Positions 40,118-50,778 of a stretch of 64,000 nt of DNA are shown here, piece after piece. Origin of the DNA: Leishmania mexicana MHOM/GT/2001/U1103 (Eukaryota > Euglenozoa > Kinetoplastea > Trypanosomatida > Trypanosomatidae); assembly GCF_000234665.1 (NCBI RefSeq), contig NC_018323.1, positions 348,573 through 412,572 on the forward strand, written 5' to 3'. The notes beneath the pieces are model-generated. The model searched no databases. It was not told where the DNA came from and worked only from the letters and a program-made list of their open reading frames with translations. The position numbers and the translations under genes were made by a program. Every line of letters begins with the position of its first letter. Position 1 is the stretch's first letter.

Positions 40118-41283
40118 TTATAGCTTTCCCCTGCTTCGGACGCACCTGACAGACCGAAAAAAAAAAAGTCTTCTCCTCGTCTTTCTTTTCCGTGTACCTT
40201 ATTAAACGAGTCCAAGACAACGTTCACAGCAAAGAACGACAGACACGCGCACAGGCACAGAGTCGCAGAGGACGCCTACGTCAACTGGACGGTGACACCA
40301 CGCTCTCTTATCCCTCCGTCTATCTCACCGCACCACCACCACCGCCACCGCCATCCCCCGTCTCTCGCGTCCAAACTTTTTTTTCTTGGTTGTTTGTTGT
40401 TGGAGCGTGCGTTCAGCCGTTCGGCCATCCGACATCGGTTTGTGCCGTGTGCTCGTGTGTTCGACGTGACTTCCTCCCTTCCTCCCCTTGCCGTTCTTTG
40501 TTTCTCTCCGCTTTCTTGTATCTCCTCCCCCTTCCCCCCCCCTCCGCCTCTGCTTGCCATCGACTTGTTCTGCCTACACGTTTCCGAACGCCAATACATA
40601 TATATATATATTCATAACGAAGAAAAACGGGCGAGCCTGTGACTCGATCCATCCTTTCCTTTCCTTTTTTTTGAACGCCTCACTCTGCTTCGTCCTTGTT
40701 TCGTTGTTGCTCGTTGTTGTTCCCTGCCTCGCTCTCTCGCTTGCTCTGTGTGTGCGTGTGTGTGTACGGCCCCTCCCACCCTCTCCCCCTCCCGCTACCG
40801 CAATTCGACGTTGCTTATTGCTTACGAAGTTTCCTCGCTATTTCTTCTCGGTTCCGAATTGCTCTTACCCTTTGACCAGCCCCCCCCCCTCCTCCTCCAC
40901 CCCACCCCACCCCACCCCCTTTCCTCCCCCTGTCTCTCTCTCTCTCGGAGTCCCTGCATTACATACAGGCACGCACACGACCACCAACCGAGACGCACTT
41001 CATCAAGCGAGCCCACCACCACCCCCACACACACACACACACTCGACACGCGAGCGAAACCCCAATCGCTCTTCTTCATCGCTGCATCTTTTTTTTTCTC
41101 CTTTCGCTACCAACACGCTTTTTCTTGCTGTTTTCGTCGTTGTCGTTCGCGTGTTGCCTCGGGCCATTCCCTCGCCCTCTCTCGTGCCACCACCACCCCC
41201 ATCCTCCTCCCCATCCTCCTCCCCTCCCCTCCCCCCCCCATCCTTCTCCCTTCTCCCTGTCTCTTTGTCGACTCGCCTTTCTC

Positions 41284-41285
41284 AG
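41284..41285 (+). promoter_or_regulatory. Spliced-leader acceptor for synthetase copy 3
   Basis: The pyrimidine-rich DNA from about 41180 ends in GACTCGCCTTTCTCAG at 41285. The open frame of copy 3 extends upstream of this to 41125, but only from a TTG; the acceptor makes the ATG at 41428 the natural start. Confidence 0.55.
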
Positions 41286-41427
41286 TGCTGGTGTGTGTGT
41301 GTGTGTGTGTGTGGCCCCTCTGCCCAGATTCACGGATAAGGCCACGGCGTCGCGCCATCACAGCACAGCGGCAACGGGAACAAAGCTGTGTCTCGTATTC
41401 TCCTGCACCCATACATACACTGCCAGC

Positions 41428-43416
41428 ATGCTCCGCAATACGACTCGGTGGGCGAGCGTCCTCGGTGCGCAGCGCTGCGGCAGAGGGGTTGCTTGCCGTA
41501 GCAGCACCCTGCTTGCTGGTGGAGGCGTAGCCCTTAAAGCACCGCGCGCGTTGACGGTGCCGTTGTTCTCGCATGCCCTGACGCCGTTCTTGAGACCCGT
41601 CGCGACAGCCATGGCACTGACGCACCAGGCCCGCTTTGCTTCCACAACGTCGACCCCCTCCGCCACCGCCACAGCCACGTCGGCTGCCGCAGATGCAGGA
41701 GCGCGTATCTATAAGTCACGGCTTCCCTCAGTGATGGACAGGGTGAACATGGAGAGGACCCTCTACGAGTACCTCATGAAGCGCATAAAAGCGAAGGACC
41801 CGAAGAAAATTGCCGCCGTGCAGGCAGAGAACGGCAAGGAGCTGACCTACTCCAAGGTCATACAAGCCACCGACTGGTGCGCGCGTGCGCTGTACCATCA
41901 CGCCAAGGTCCGCAAGGGCGATGTGGTGTGCATGTGCATGCTCAACACTATCATCTACGGCCCTGTGGTGTACGGTGCGTTGCGCCTCGGCGCCCTCATC
42001 GCCCCGGTGAACGCCATCGCGGAGCCGTCGCTGCTCGCATACTTCATGACAGAGAGCAACGCCACGGTCATTCTCGGCATGCGTTACTTCCGCAAGCAGC
42101 TTGAGGAAGCCGTCGCCATTGTGGAGAAGGACACGGGCAGGAAGGTGGCCATCCACTACCCGGAGGATTTCTTCAAGAGGTGGTACATCTGGCCTGTGCC
42201 GCGCAGCTACGATGGGCTGAAGGGCGCCACCCTCGATGATACCGTCGCCATCCCCTTCTCCAGCGGCACGGGCGGCTTGTCTAAGGGTGTGAAGCTGTCG
42301 AATCGGGCACTCATCGCCAACACGGAGCAGCTGGGGGCGGCCTTCGAGTTCTCGCCGGACGACGCCGGCATCACGATCCTGCCATTCTTCCACATCTACG
42401 GCTTTACTGCCTGTCTCAATGCCGGCTACGCCCACGGCGTGATGCAGATCGTCATGTACAAGTATACCGTCGAGGACTACCTAAAGGCGTCCGAGAAGTA
42501 CAAGGCGACGGTCAACCTCGTTGCCCCGCCGATCCTCATCTCGTTGCTCAAGAACTCGGACAAGGTGAAGCAGCACGACCTGTCGTCGCTCAAGCGCTTC
42601 TGCTGCGGGGCAGCCCCGCTCGGCCCCGAGACGGTGGAGGCGATAGAGAAGATGCTGCCCAACGTGTCCGTTACGCAGGCCTACGGCATGACGGAGATGG
42701 CGCCGGCCGTGACGGTGCCCAATGGACTGAAGCACAAGGTGCCAGGCGCCTGCGGTGTGCTTGTGGCAGACACGGAGCTGCGCATCGTGAAGGTGGACGA
42801 CAGCCAGCAGAGCGGCACAGACAAGTCTGCCGGCATCGACGCAGAGGCCGGCGCGGAGGGTGAGGTGTGGGTGCGCGGTCCGCAGATGATGAAGGGCTAC
42901 TTGCGCGATGAGGACACGGCCGTGTGCATGCAGGACGGCTGGTACCGCACTGGCGACATTGGCAAGTTCGACGCTGAGGCCGGCGAGCTCGTCATCACGG
43001 ACCGGCTGAAGGAGCTGATCAAGTACAAGGGCTTCCAGGTGTCGCCGGCCTCCCTGGAGGCGCTCCTGCTGACGCACCCGTGGGTGAAGGACTGCGTGGT
43101 GATTGGCGTGCCGGACCCGCGCGACGTGAGCTTTGAGAACCCGCGTGCGCTCGTATCTCTCCAACCGTCAGTGTCTCCCAAAGACGCCGTCCGTGCGTCG
43201 GACGAGCTGTACCGCTTCGTCATGTCGCGCATGCCCCCGCACAAGCGGCTGCACGGCGGTGTGCGCATTGTCAGTGAAGTGCCGCGCAACTTGTCTGGCA
43301 AGCTGCTGCGTCGGCAGGCCCGCAAGGATGAGGCGGAGCTGATCAAGGCACAGATGGAGAAGGCGAGCGCGGCCAAGGAGACGTCAGCGAAGGAGGCGGC
43401 GAATGCGTCCGCCTGA
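41428..43416 (+). CDS. Acyl-CoA synthetase, 4-coumarate:CoA ligase-like, array copy 3 (divergent)
   Basis: A 662-residue paralogue of copies 1 and 2. The N-terminal 95 residues (MLRNTTRWASVLGAQRCGRG...) are a strong mitochondrial presequence. The body shares the family plan (VVCMCMLNTI, YGMTEMAP, YRTGDIG, ITDRLKELIKYKGF, RNLSGKLLRR), but the P-loop reads FSSGTGGLSKG (about 277-287): the usual second Thr of SGTTG is Gly and the Pro before KG is Ser. The N-terminal two thirds is clearly diverged in DNA, while 42742-43145 is nearly identical in DNA to copies 1 and 2, with one three-base insertion (KFDAEAGEL for KMLETGEL), a mosaic typical of gene conversion. The tail is Lys/Ala-rich. Altered P-loop residues may change rate or substrate. 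A SIDER2 element lies 1.18 kb downstream. Confidence 0.88.
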   Translation: MLRNTTRWASVLGAQRCGRGVACRSSTLLAGGGVALKAPRALTVPLFSHALTPFLRPVATAMALTHQARFASTTSTPSATATATSAAADAGARIYKSRLPSVMDRVNMERTLYEYLMKRIKAKDPKKIAAVQAENGKELTYSKVIQATDWCARALYHHAKVRKGDVVCMCMLNTIIYGPVVYGALRLGALIAPVNAIAEPSLLAYFMTESNATVILGMRYFRKQLEEAVAIVEKDTGRKVAIHYPEDFFKRWYIWPVPRSYDGLKGATLDDTVAIPFSSGTGGLSKGVKLSNRALIANTEQLGAAFEFSPDDAGITILPFFHIYGFTACLNAGYAHGVMQIVMYKYTVEDYLKASEKYKATVNLVAPPILISLLKNSDKVKQHDLSSLKRFCCGAAPLGPETVEAIEKMLPNVSVTQAYGMTEMAPAVTVPNGLKHKVPGACGVLVADTELRIVKVDDSQQSGTDKSAGIDAEAGAEGEVWVRGPQMMKGYLRDEDTAVCMQDGWYRTGDIGKFDAEAGELVITDRLKELIKYKGFQVSPASLEALLLTHPWVKDCVVIGVPDPRDVSFENPRALVSLQPSVSPKDAVRASDELYRFVMSRMPPHKRLHGGVRIVSEVPRNLSGKLLRRQARKDEAELIKAQMEKASAAKETSAKEAANASA

Positions 43417-44598
43417 GATTGATGGAACAGAGAGACAGACAAAGGGCTCCCAACAAGTTCCATGACAAGTATGAGCTCTCGCTTTCTGTGTATGTGAATG
43501 TGCGTGCGTGTGTGTCTGTGGGGAGGGGGGAGGGAGGCAATTGGCGAAATCAGGGCCACTCCACCACCTCCTCCTCCTCGCCCCCCCCCTCCCCCTCTTC
43601 CTTTTCATTTTGGGCGGCACGTCTCATCACAGCTCACTTGTCTCCGCTGGGCTGTCACAACACACACACACACACACACACGCGTGCCTGTTGTATAGTG
43701 TACTGCTCTCCTCCCCCTTCTCTCTATTCTGAGTGTTTTTTGTTTATATAGTTGTTTAGCACGTTGTGCTCGATGTTTTTTTTTTAGGGGAAGGAGGAGC
43801 GGGGGGGGGGCGTAGTAGCCGTTAGTGTATATATCCCCGCCCCCTCCCCCCCCCTCGTCCGGGAAGAAGACCATTGCATGTCATGACGCGCGTGCGTGCT
43901 TCCGTCTTCTCGTACTCTCTTACATTTCTTTCTTTATGCTGGATGTCTTCCTTCAACCTGTGATAATCTCCTACCTCTCTCGTAGAGTCGAGCCCCGCCC
44001 TCTTCATGGCAGCGCCCACCCTACCCCACCCCACCCCCACACACGCACACACGCAGCCTCCCGTTTTGTTCGTTTTCATCTTAGGGCGCCGTGCCACTAA
44101 TACATCGCCCCCTTACTTTGGGAGTGATCTCCCTTTATCTCTTGCTATACACTCTTGTACCCCTCCCGCGGGCTCACACATGCGCATACGCCTCTCCCCT
44201 CCCCTCCCCTCCTCCATTTCTGCTGGCCGTGTGTGTGTGTGTGTGTGTGTGCCTTGTGAAACAAATCGCGCGCTCCCTCTGTCTCTAACATGTGCGCATC
44301 CCCCCCCCCCCCCACCCACCCACCCACCCAAATCTTTCTCGGGCGTTCGACTCTTTTCCTTTCTCCTTCAGCTTCCCCCTCGCCACCCTCACACCTCCTG
44401 CCCGCCTACGAGCCCACCCGCAGCGAGCTCGTGCACAGACCCACTCACACGCCTGCGTGCAGAAGACGGCGTCCGCAATCCGCGTGCGCCGGATGGGCAT
44501 CTGTGTCCGTTCCTGTGTGCCATTCTCTACCCCCTTCCCCCCTCCCTCCTTGTTCTTTCACTTGATTTTTTTGTATCTTCACTGTCTTTTCTGTGAAT

Positions 44599-44950
44599 CC
44601 CTGATGAGGCGGGCCACCTCCGCGTGGCACCACACTTCGAGTGCCCGCTCTGTATGGGGAGGCCAAGCAACCGGCAGCCGGGCCCTCGGGTATGGAGAGC
44701 GGGCTCTTGGTGTCGGCGGGCAGGGCTGGGTCAGCGCTGTGCCGCAGAGACCTACGGCCATGACCGCGTTCGTATCAGTGCGCTGCGAGCCGTGTCGACT
44801 GTTCCACGAAGATGCGCATCCGCCCCCCCCCCCGTGTTGTCTCGGCTTTGGCTGCGTTGCGGTGGTGCTGAGCGTAATCCCGGACCAATCCTGCGCTGTG
44901 TGCTGCCGTGGCCTTGCGCTGGACTGACCGACACCGAACGGTGGTGGGCG
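44599..44950 (+). mobile_element. SIDER2-type retroposon, sense, after synthetase copy 3
   Basis: Starts at the same CCCTGATGAGG as the copy at 37300 and matches it nearly base for base for about 343 bases; the only visible length change is in a C run. Identity stops at the GAACGGT near 44942 and the flanks are unrelated. It is non-coding and in the sense orientation, in the probable 3' region of copy 3. Confidence 0.65.
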
Positions 44951-46302
44951 GATCGGGTTCCACGACATAGCCGTGGTGCATCAGAGGCAGGTGAGTTGTG
45001 GGGTTGTGTATGTGTCTGTTTCCTAACATGTTCGTGGTTGAATGGCCGCGTTCAGCAGAAGGCCTCGCTTAGCTCTTTATGCACCTGTCGTCTTCGACTC
45101 CGATGCGCATACAAGGCGCGCGCGTCGACAAAACCCCTTCCGAAGAAAAAAGGAAGGGGGGAGCATGTGCGATGGGACGTAGTGAATGGGACGAACGTCG
45201 GAACGGCGATGCATGCGTTGCAGTCATCCTGAAGAGAAGGCGCGCTCATCTTCGGGTGTGTGTGTGTGTGGCAGCGGTCGTGCGCGTGCAAGCGCAGCAC
45301 GACTTGTGTAGCCCATGAAGACACTCCCCTGTCCCTCGCCTGAAGTTTTGTTTAGCTTCAGGCACGCACATTGTTTCCCTTCGTGGCCGGAACGGAAGAG
45401 GGGTCAACATGCGCAATGCCTCCTGCATACTCTCTTGTCGGACCTCCCTGTGTGTGTGTGTGTGTGCGTGCGTCATCAACTCTCCACACCTTCTCCTGTC
45501 GTGCTCATCATGTCACACGCGCACAACTGCGCACGATGCTGCCGTTCTCGTCACACTAGCGTTCTTGGTCTTCTTTAGAAGCACCATCGCTAACTACTGC
45601 CTCGGCATCCCTCGCCGGTCCTTCTGCCCACCCCTTCCTCCCGCTTTCGGCATTTTTTCTCGTGAGCTAAGCTTGTCAAACGAACAGAGCGGGCTCCCCC
45701 ACCCCGGCATCATCTGTAGCCGCCAAGAAGCCGCCACCATCCTCCTCCCGCCTTACCTATCCTCTTGCCCGCGTCAAGCAAGCTTAGCAGATAAACGCCT
45801 TCAGTGCAGCAACTCAAAGGGGGGCTCATGGGTGGCACACGTGGGCTGCCCCGCTGACTCGGCAGGTGGGTAATGCGGCGTCTGCTGTGGGGCTCAACCG
45901 ATTCCCCATGGCAACCCGCGTGGCGGCACCATCTATGCATCCACTTCCGGCATTCATCAGTTGGGTAGCTTGGAGCAGCGAGGATGCCGCGTCGGTGTGT
46001 TCACTGACAGTGTTCATCCCTGCCTCTCGTGTGCACCGTGGGATGCATGGGCAGGTGCGGGGGCCTCTGCTTGAAATGGGTAGCTTTGCGTCTTTCCTTT
46101 TTTTTACTCACTCGCCTCCGCCCCGCTGCCTCTCTGTCGCTCTCGGTCTCTGCACCATCGCCCTCACCTACTTGCTCAACACACAACCCCCACCCCTACC
46201 CCCTCCCTCCGTCTTTGCCCCGCGCACCGTTCAAACTGCGCGCGTACGTGCCTCCTCCCCGCCCACCCCACCCTTTGTATGGATGTTGACCGCATGGGCG
46301 AA

Positions 46303-46304
46303 AG
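46303..46304 (+). promoter_or_regulatory. Probable spliced-leader acceptor for the LST8 gene
   Basis: From about 46110 to 46302 the DNA is pyrimidine-rich and contains no AG; the first AG is at 46303-46304. This lies downstream of the ATG at 46279 and so argues for a later start, at 46315 or, better by homology, 46435. Confidence 0.5.
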
Positions 46305-46434
46305 CTTCCTGTCGATGAATGACGTCCCCCACTCGTCTAACCGGCACATCGCTTCATACCAACGCGCACGCTATATTCACCCAACAACAACAACAGCACA
46401 AAAGACAGCGAAAGAAGTCGCCGCACCGACAAGG

Positions 46435-48888
46435 ATGGCCTCTGTTGTGGTTGTGTCCGCATCGTATGACAAGCAGATACGGCTCTGGGACGCTACCTCG
46501 GGTCGCACTGTCAAGAGCTTTCTCTTCCAGGACTCGCAGATCAACAGCCTTTTTTTGCTGCCCGATACGGGCTATCTAGCAGTGGCGGGCTTTGGGGCTC
46601 TGCGGCTGTATGACCTCGGCACCTTCCTGCACAGCGGCGGGGGCGCGGGAACTGTCAGTGGCGCAGGCACCGGTTCCAGCAGCAGCAGCAGCAGCACAAA
46701 CCAGGCCCCGCCGGTCTACTCCTCTTTCGAGAGCCAGAGCTCGATGAACTTCACGAGTCTAGCAGCAGTGCCCCTAGTGCACAACTACTGCAACGATGAG
46801 CAAAGCAGCACCGTGTCCGGCTCGTCGCGTCAGTTGACGGACTCCGCAGCGTCGACGATCCTAAACGATCAGCTGCTCAACACCGTCGCCATGGTGGAGA
46901 CAGCTGCGCTGCTGGGCAGCGCGCCGGGTCGCGAGGCCGCCTTCCTCCTTATCGCAACGAGTGAAGACGGGCACATCCGCTTCTTCGATACCCAATCCGC
47001 CGTAACACTGCGGATGCTGAAGGACATTGCAACGGGTGCCGCCATCACCTGCAGTGCTGTGTCCCCAGACCGTCGCTATCTGCTGACGGGGAACCAAATG
47101 GGCCAGGTGTCCATGTGGCACCTCCCCTCCGTCGTCGCCAGTGTCGCACTGGAGATGAAGGGTCTCGCGCACCACAAAAGTGCCGCGGCAAGCAAAATCT
47201 CGGATCCCAGTCAAATCACCGCGCCGGACGGAGCAGGCACCAAGGCAGGGGAGGCGCAAACCGCCAAGGCTGCAGCGGCGGCCACCGCAGAGGAGGAGCG
47301 TGCAAAGGCGTTTGGTCGCGCGCCACTGCAGGACATCAACTTCGCCAACGACTACAGCGCCATCCGCAGCATTGCGATAGAGCCTCTTGGCAGGTGGGCG
47401 GCCGTGGCGACCAACGCTGGCAAAGTGCACTTTATCCGACTCGCCCGCGACGCCTCGGTGCACGGAAGTAAGGCGACCACAGCCTCCGGCAGAAGTGCGA
47501 TGCAGCCCTCGATCATCGGCGTTGCCACCAGCAACGACCTGCCGCTCACCCCGACGGGTCCGCAGGACCCGCACGCCATGAGCCTCTCCGGCTCTTTGCA
47601 GCCATCGCCCTATAAGAGCCCCGGGAAAATGTCGGCTTCCGAGAACGCCTCTGGTGTGCCACCGCTGCGGCTGACACTGACGGGAAGTGTCAGCTCCTGC
47701 GGCGAGGGCGGGGCAACCAATAACAGCTACCACGGCCCACGTGAGACCATCTACCGCTCCGCCCTGGTGGTGAACGAACTCAGCTCAAACGCGCAGCGCA
47801 CCTCGGACATGAGTGTGGATGGCATCGGCGTTGAGCTAACGAACACGCGCAGCACCCCCAGCGGCGACCCCTCGCACCTGAACAGCATGGGCGCTGTTCT
47901 CCTGGACCACGCCGAGCAGCAGCAAAACTCAAACAAAAGTCGCAGCAACTGCCCCGGTGGACACGCCCCCGCCGCGCAAGACGCGCAGCACGACCAGCTG
48001 GCGCAGCCATCGGCCGCGATGAAGCTCGCTGAGCAGCTCGAGATGGAGGTGTTCGACACGATTCAGGCGCATTACAAGTACATCCTGCGCGTGCTCATTT
48101 CGCCCAACGCGGAGCTTCTTGTGACGTGCAGTGCCGACTACTCGGTCGGTCGGTTCTTGGTGCCGGCCGCCCTGCGGATCTCGTCTTCAGCGGCGACCTC
48201 CAGCACCAGCCCAAACGCCGGCTCGAAGTCTGCTGCACTGGTAGCGGAGAACGCGCCTGCACAGCCCGCCTCAACGCGCCCGGGTGGCACTCACAACAGC
48301 GACGAGGGCGCAGGGGAGAGAGAGAAGGTCGAGGAGGCTGAAGCGCGCAACAGCACACCTATGCCTAGTTTTGCGCCCACGCAGGCGCTGGCACCGACCA
48401 CAGGGTCCCACACTGGTAGCGGCGGTGACGAGCAGGTGCAGGTGCAGGTGCAGCAGTCGCATCAGCAGGGCGGCACGACGGACTCAAAGACGGACAGCAG
48501 CTCTCCGAACGAGGCCGAGACGGCCGCTACTGCCGCTGGCGATACCAACAACGCCACCGCTCGCGACGCGGCTGCCTCTGGTCCTCTTATCCACTCCCTC
48601 GACGGCATCACCAGCCCCGGCGTAGGTGACGGCGTAAGCGACGAGTCGCCGCAGCCACGCATGGAGTTCCAGCCCCTCAAGCCGCTCACCGGACACAACC
48701 GCTGGGTCTGGGACGGCGTCTTCAGCGACTGCAGCAATTTCCTTTTCACAGCGAGCAGCGACAACACCCTACGCATGTGGAACGGGCTCATGACGGAGCG
48801 CCCGCAGTCTTTCAGCTTTGTTGGGCACACCAAGCCCGTCGTGGCGGTGCTGCTATGCTACGACAAGCGACGCATGAGCATTGGATAG
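46435..48888 (+). CDS. LST8: LST8-like WD40 protein (TOR complex subunit) with large insertions
   Basis: About 817 residues, WD40 beta-propeller, matching LST8, the subunit that binds the TOR kinase domain in TORC1 and TORC2. Seen: VVVSASYDKQIRLWDATSGR with FQDSQINSLFLLPD at the N-terminus (yeast and human LST8 have the same order, with YDHTIRFW and DSQVN); LRLYDL; ITCSAVSPDRRYLLTGNQMGQVSMWHL (about 203-231); IRSIAIEPLGRWAAVATNAGKVHFIRL; YKYILRVLISPNAELLVTCSADYSVGRFL (about 547-575); and WVWDGVFSDCSNFLFTASSDNTLRMW with GHTKPVVAV at the end (about 757-805). LST8 is normally about 310-330 residues; here Ser/Ala/Thr/Gln-rich loops of 70-200 residues sit between blades. The frame extends 52 codons upstream to 46279, but homology and the splice acceptor favour 46435. 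Confidence 0.82.
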   Translation: MASVVVVSASYDKQIRLWDATSGRTVKSFLFQDSQINSLFLLPDTGYLAVAGFGALRLYDLGTFLHSGGGAGTVSGAGTGSSSSSSSTNQAPPVYSSFESQSSMNFTSLAAVPLVHNYCNDEQSSTVSGSSRQLTDSAASTILNDQLLNTVAMVETAALLGSAPGREAAFLLIATSEDGHIRFFDTQSAVTLRMLKDIATGAAITCSAVSPDRRYLLTGNQMGQVSMWHLPSVVASVALEMKGLAHHKSAAASKISDPSQITAPDGAGTKAGEAQTAKAAAAATAEEERAKAFGRAPLQDINFANDYSAIRSIAIEPLGRWAAVATNAGKVHFIRLARDASVHGSKATTASGRSAMQPSIIGVATSNDLPLTPTGPQDPHAMSLSGSLQPSPYKSPGKMSASENASGVPPLRLTLTGSVSSCGEGGATNNSYHGPRETIYRSALVVNELSSNAQRTSDMSVDGIGVELTNTRSTPSGDPSHLNSMGAVLLDHAEQQQNSNKSRSNCPGGHAPAAQDAQHDQLAQPSAAMKLAEQLEMEVFDTIQAHYKYILRVLISPNAELLVTCSADYSVGRFLVPAALRISSSAATSSTSPNAGSKSAALVAENAPAQPASTRPGGTHNSDEGAGEREKVEEAEARNSTPMPSFAPTQALAPTTGSHTGSGGDEQVQVQVQQSHQQGGTTDSKTDSSSPNEAETAATAAGDTNNATARDAAASGPLIHSLDGITSPGVGDGVSDESPQPRMEFQPLKPLTGHNRWVWDGVFSDCSNFLFTASSDNTLRMWNGLMTERPQSFSFVGHTKPVVAVLLCYDKRRMSIG

Positions 48889-50778
48889 CGCACACGCTCC
48901 CCTCTGAAACGGAAAGGGGCACAGAAAACGAGTCACGGTACATGATGTGAAGTGGCGGGTATGCATCACCGTGGTGACAACGGCATCGGCCCTACGAGTA
49001 TGTGTGGGGGGAGGGGGGAGGGTGCGTCCTGCTTTTTTTTCGGTGACATCTGAATGTGCTTCTTTGCGAGGAAGGGGGGCAACGGGGGGGTGGGGGGGTG
49101 GATGAGGAGGAGACGACGTCGTCGCCATCGCGTGCATCCTCTCATCTCCCGCCCTACCTCTCCTCGAGCGGGTGTGTGGACCTTTAGAGCCCTCCAACAC
49201 AAGTCAACGGAAACCCCCTTCACCGCCCCCCCCCTCCCAAAAAAGAAATAAACAACGTTTCTTCCTGCTGTTGTGGTGATGGCATTGGTGTTGACCCCGT
49301 GGTCTTTTGCAACGCAAGAGTCCCCCTGCAGATGGCTAGGCGTGAAAGAGGGGGGAGGGGGTGGCTAGCAGGCCCAGTTAGCGTGTGCCGGGGTGAGGTG
49401 GGGAGAAGAGCAGGGCAATGGCCATGGGAGAGGGGGAGAGGCGGGCGCCTTAGCGCGTTGACTTGTGTCTTGGGTTGCCAGGGCGCGGCCCTGTCCTGTT
49501 GTCTTCGTCGCTGCTCGGACGTTGTTGCTGCTTGCGACGCGGCATGCGGCGTTTGGTGAAGCACTACCGGCGGAACTGAGCACTGCGTTTCTCTCTTCTC
49601 TCATCTCCACTCACCACCGCCGCTCACTCCATGGCGCGTGATCCGGGGTGCTTGAGGGAGTTCAGCATCGCCTTTCCTTTGCTGCGTGAGGTGGTGATGT
49701 GTGTCGTGCCCTTACGTGGGTTTGCATGGTGCCTATGCTGTTGTCCCACTTGGACTAGACAGGGTTGCCCTTTCGTTTCTTGTTTGTTTGTTTTTCTTGT
49801 ATGTGAGCGTGCGTGTCGTTGCTTCTTCGGCCGACGGTGCCTCAGACCCACCCAACCCCCTCTCTTGCGGAGTGCGCTGTGCGCTGCGTTGCTTGTGTAT
49901 GTGATGGATGCGCCGAAGGTTTTGTTGTTCGGCACCCGTGGAGGGAAAACCGCATGGCACACTAGGGACGGAGGAGGGGAAGGGGGAGGGAAAAGGGGCG
50001 ACGGCGGCGGCGGTGGCGGCGGACGGTCGATCGTGTGCGGGTGCTGTCCTCTTGCTGGTCTGTGCGTATGTTGAACGAGACAGAAAACGTTTTTTTTTCT
50101 TCTTCCCTTTACGCCGAGTCTCCCCGTGGCCCGTTTTTCCGGAATGGATGTCACTGAGAAGACAAGATGGCCGGCGGTCGCATCACGTGAGGGAGGGAGA
50201 GGAAGGGAGGGGGCGGCTCCGCCGGTGTGGCGAAGTGGCGACGGCGTGTAGAAGGGGGAGGAGGGGGGGGGGCGGTTTACCCTCCTCATGAGCGACGCCG
50301 GCTGCGGACTGCCTCCGCGTTTCGAGTGCCTGCGTCCGAAGAAACAACGTAGCAACTAAAAAGGGTGTGGGGACAAGCGTGTGTGCACCAGTGCGCACGT
50401 GCGTCGCCCCGCGCTGTTTGCCTGGTCCCTCATCCTCCCCCCACCCCACCCCCCACACACACGCATACACGCCTCTCTCTCGTTCCTCACGGCAGCCTAT
50501 GGATGGCTGCGGCTCCAGTGGACATCACCCCTTCGCCCCTCCTGCTCTTCTCTGTCTCTCGCTGTAATTATCTGTGGTTGTGAGGGGGGTCTCTTCCAGG
50601 CGTGCAACCCCCCCCCTGCCCACACACACGCACAAACGCACAGATACATGCACACACTGTAACCCCTCACTCGCACCCGCTCCGAGCAGCGTCATTCAAA
50701 CCTCTTTGATACGTCATACGGCGTGTGGAGAGAATCGTTTGCCGACGTCATTCACGCCTTCGGCTCACTGGAGCCGTC
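48889..50778. other. Intergenic region, no gene seen
   Basis: A spacer of 1.9 kb, more G-rich on the plus strand than most: G runs at 49003-49020, 49072-49100, 49350-49363, 49966-49996 and 50249-50273. The probable acceptor for the next gene is AG at 50598-50599 (GGTCTCTTCCAG). An open frame extends to 50725 but only from a GTG. Confidence 0.55.

Larger units (their letters stand above)
36674..41427. other. Longest intergenic region, with a SIDER2 element
   Basis: A spacer of 4.75 kb. It holds a SIDER2 element from 37300, a 93-codon ATG frame at 38549-38830 directly behind an acceptor (see findings), CCAT repeats at 39646-39664, a CCCT repeat at 39908-39937, A and C runs at 40061-40119, TA repeat at 40598-40612 and long C-rich tracts at 40880-40925. 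The acceptor for copy 3 is probably AG at 41284-41285, after TCGACTCGCCTTTCTCAG. Confidence 0.55.
43417..46434. other. Intergenic region with a SIDER2 element
   Basis: A spacer of 3.0 kb with CA and TG repeats (43662-43682, 44229-44249, 45255-45271), G and C runs (43801-43811, 44300-44315), a CCCA tract at 44313-44331 and a SIDER2 element at 44599. The frame of the LST8 gene is open back to an ATG at 46279, but no AG occurs between the pyrimidine tract and that ATG. Confidence 0.55.

Noticed and set aside
41125..41427. 101-codon N-terminal extension of synthetase copy 3
   Set aside because: Begins at TTG, lies before the acceptor at 41285 and encodes Pro/Ser/Cys runs.
45866..46318. 150-codon frame upstream of LST8
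   Set aside because: Starts at GTG, passes through the pyrimidine tract and overlaps the LST8 leader.
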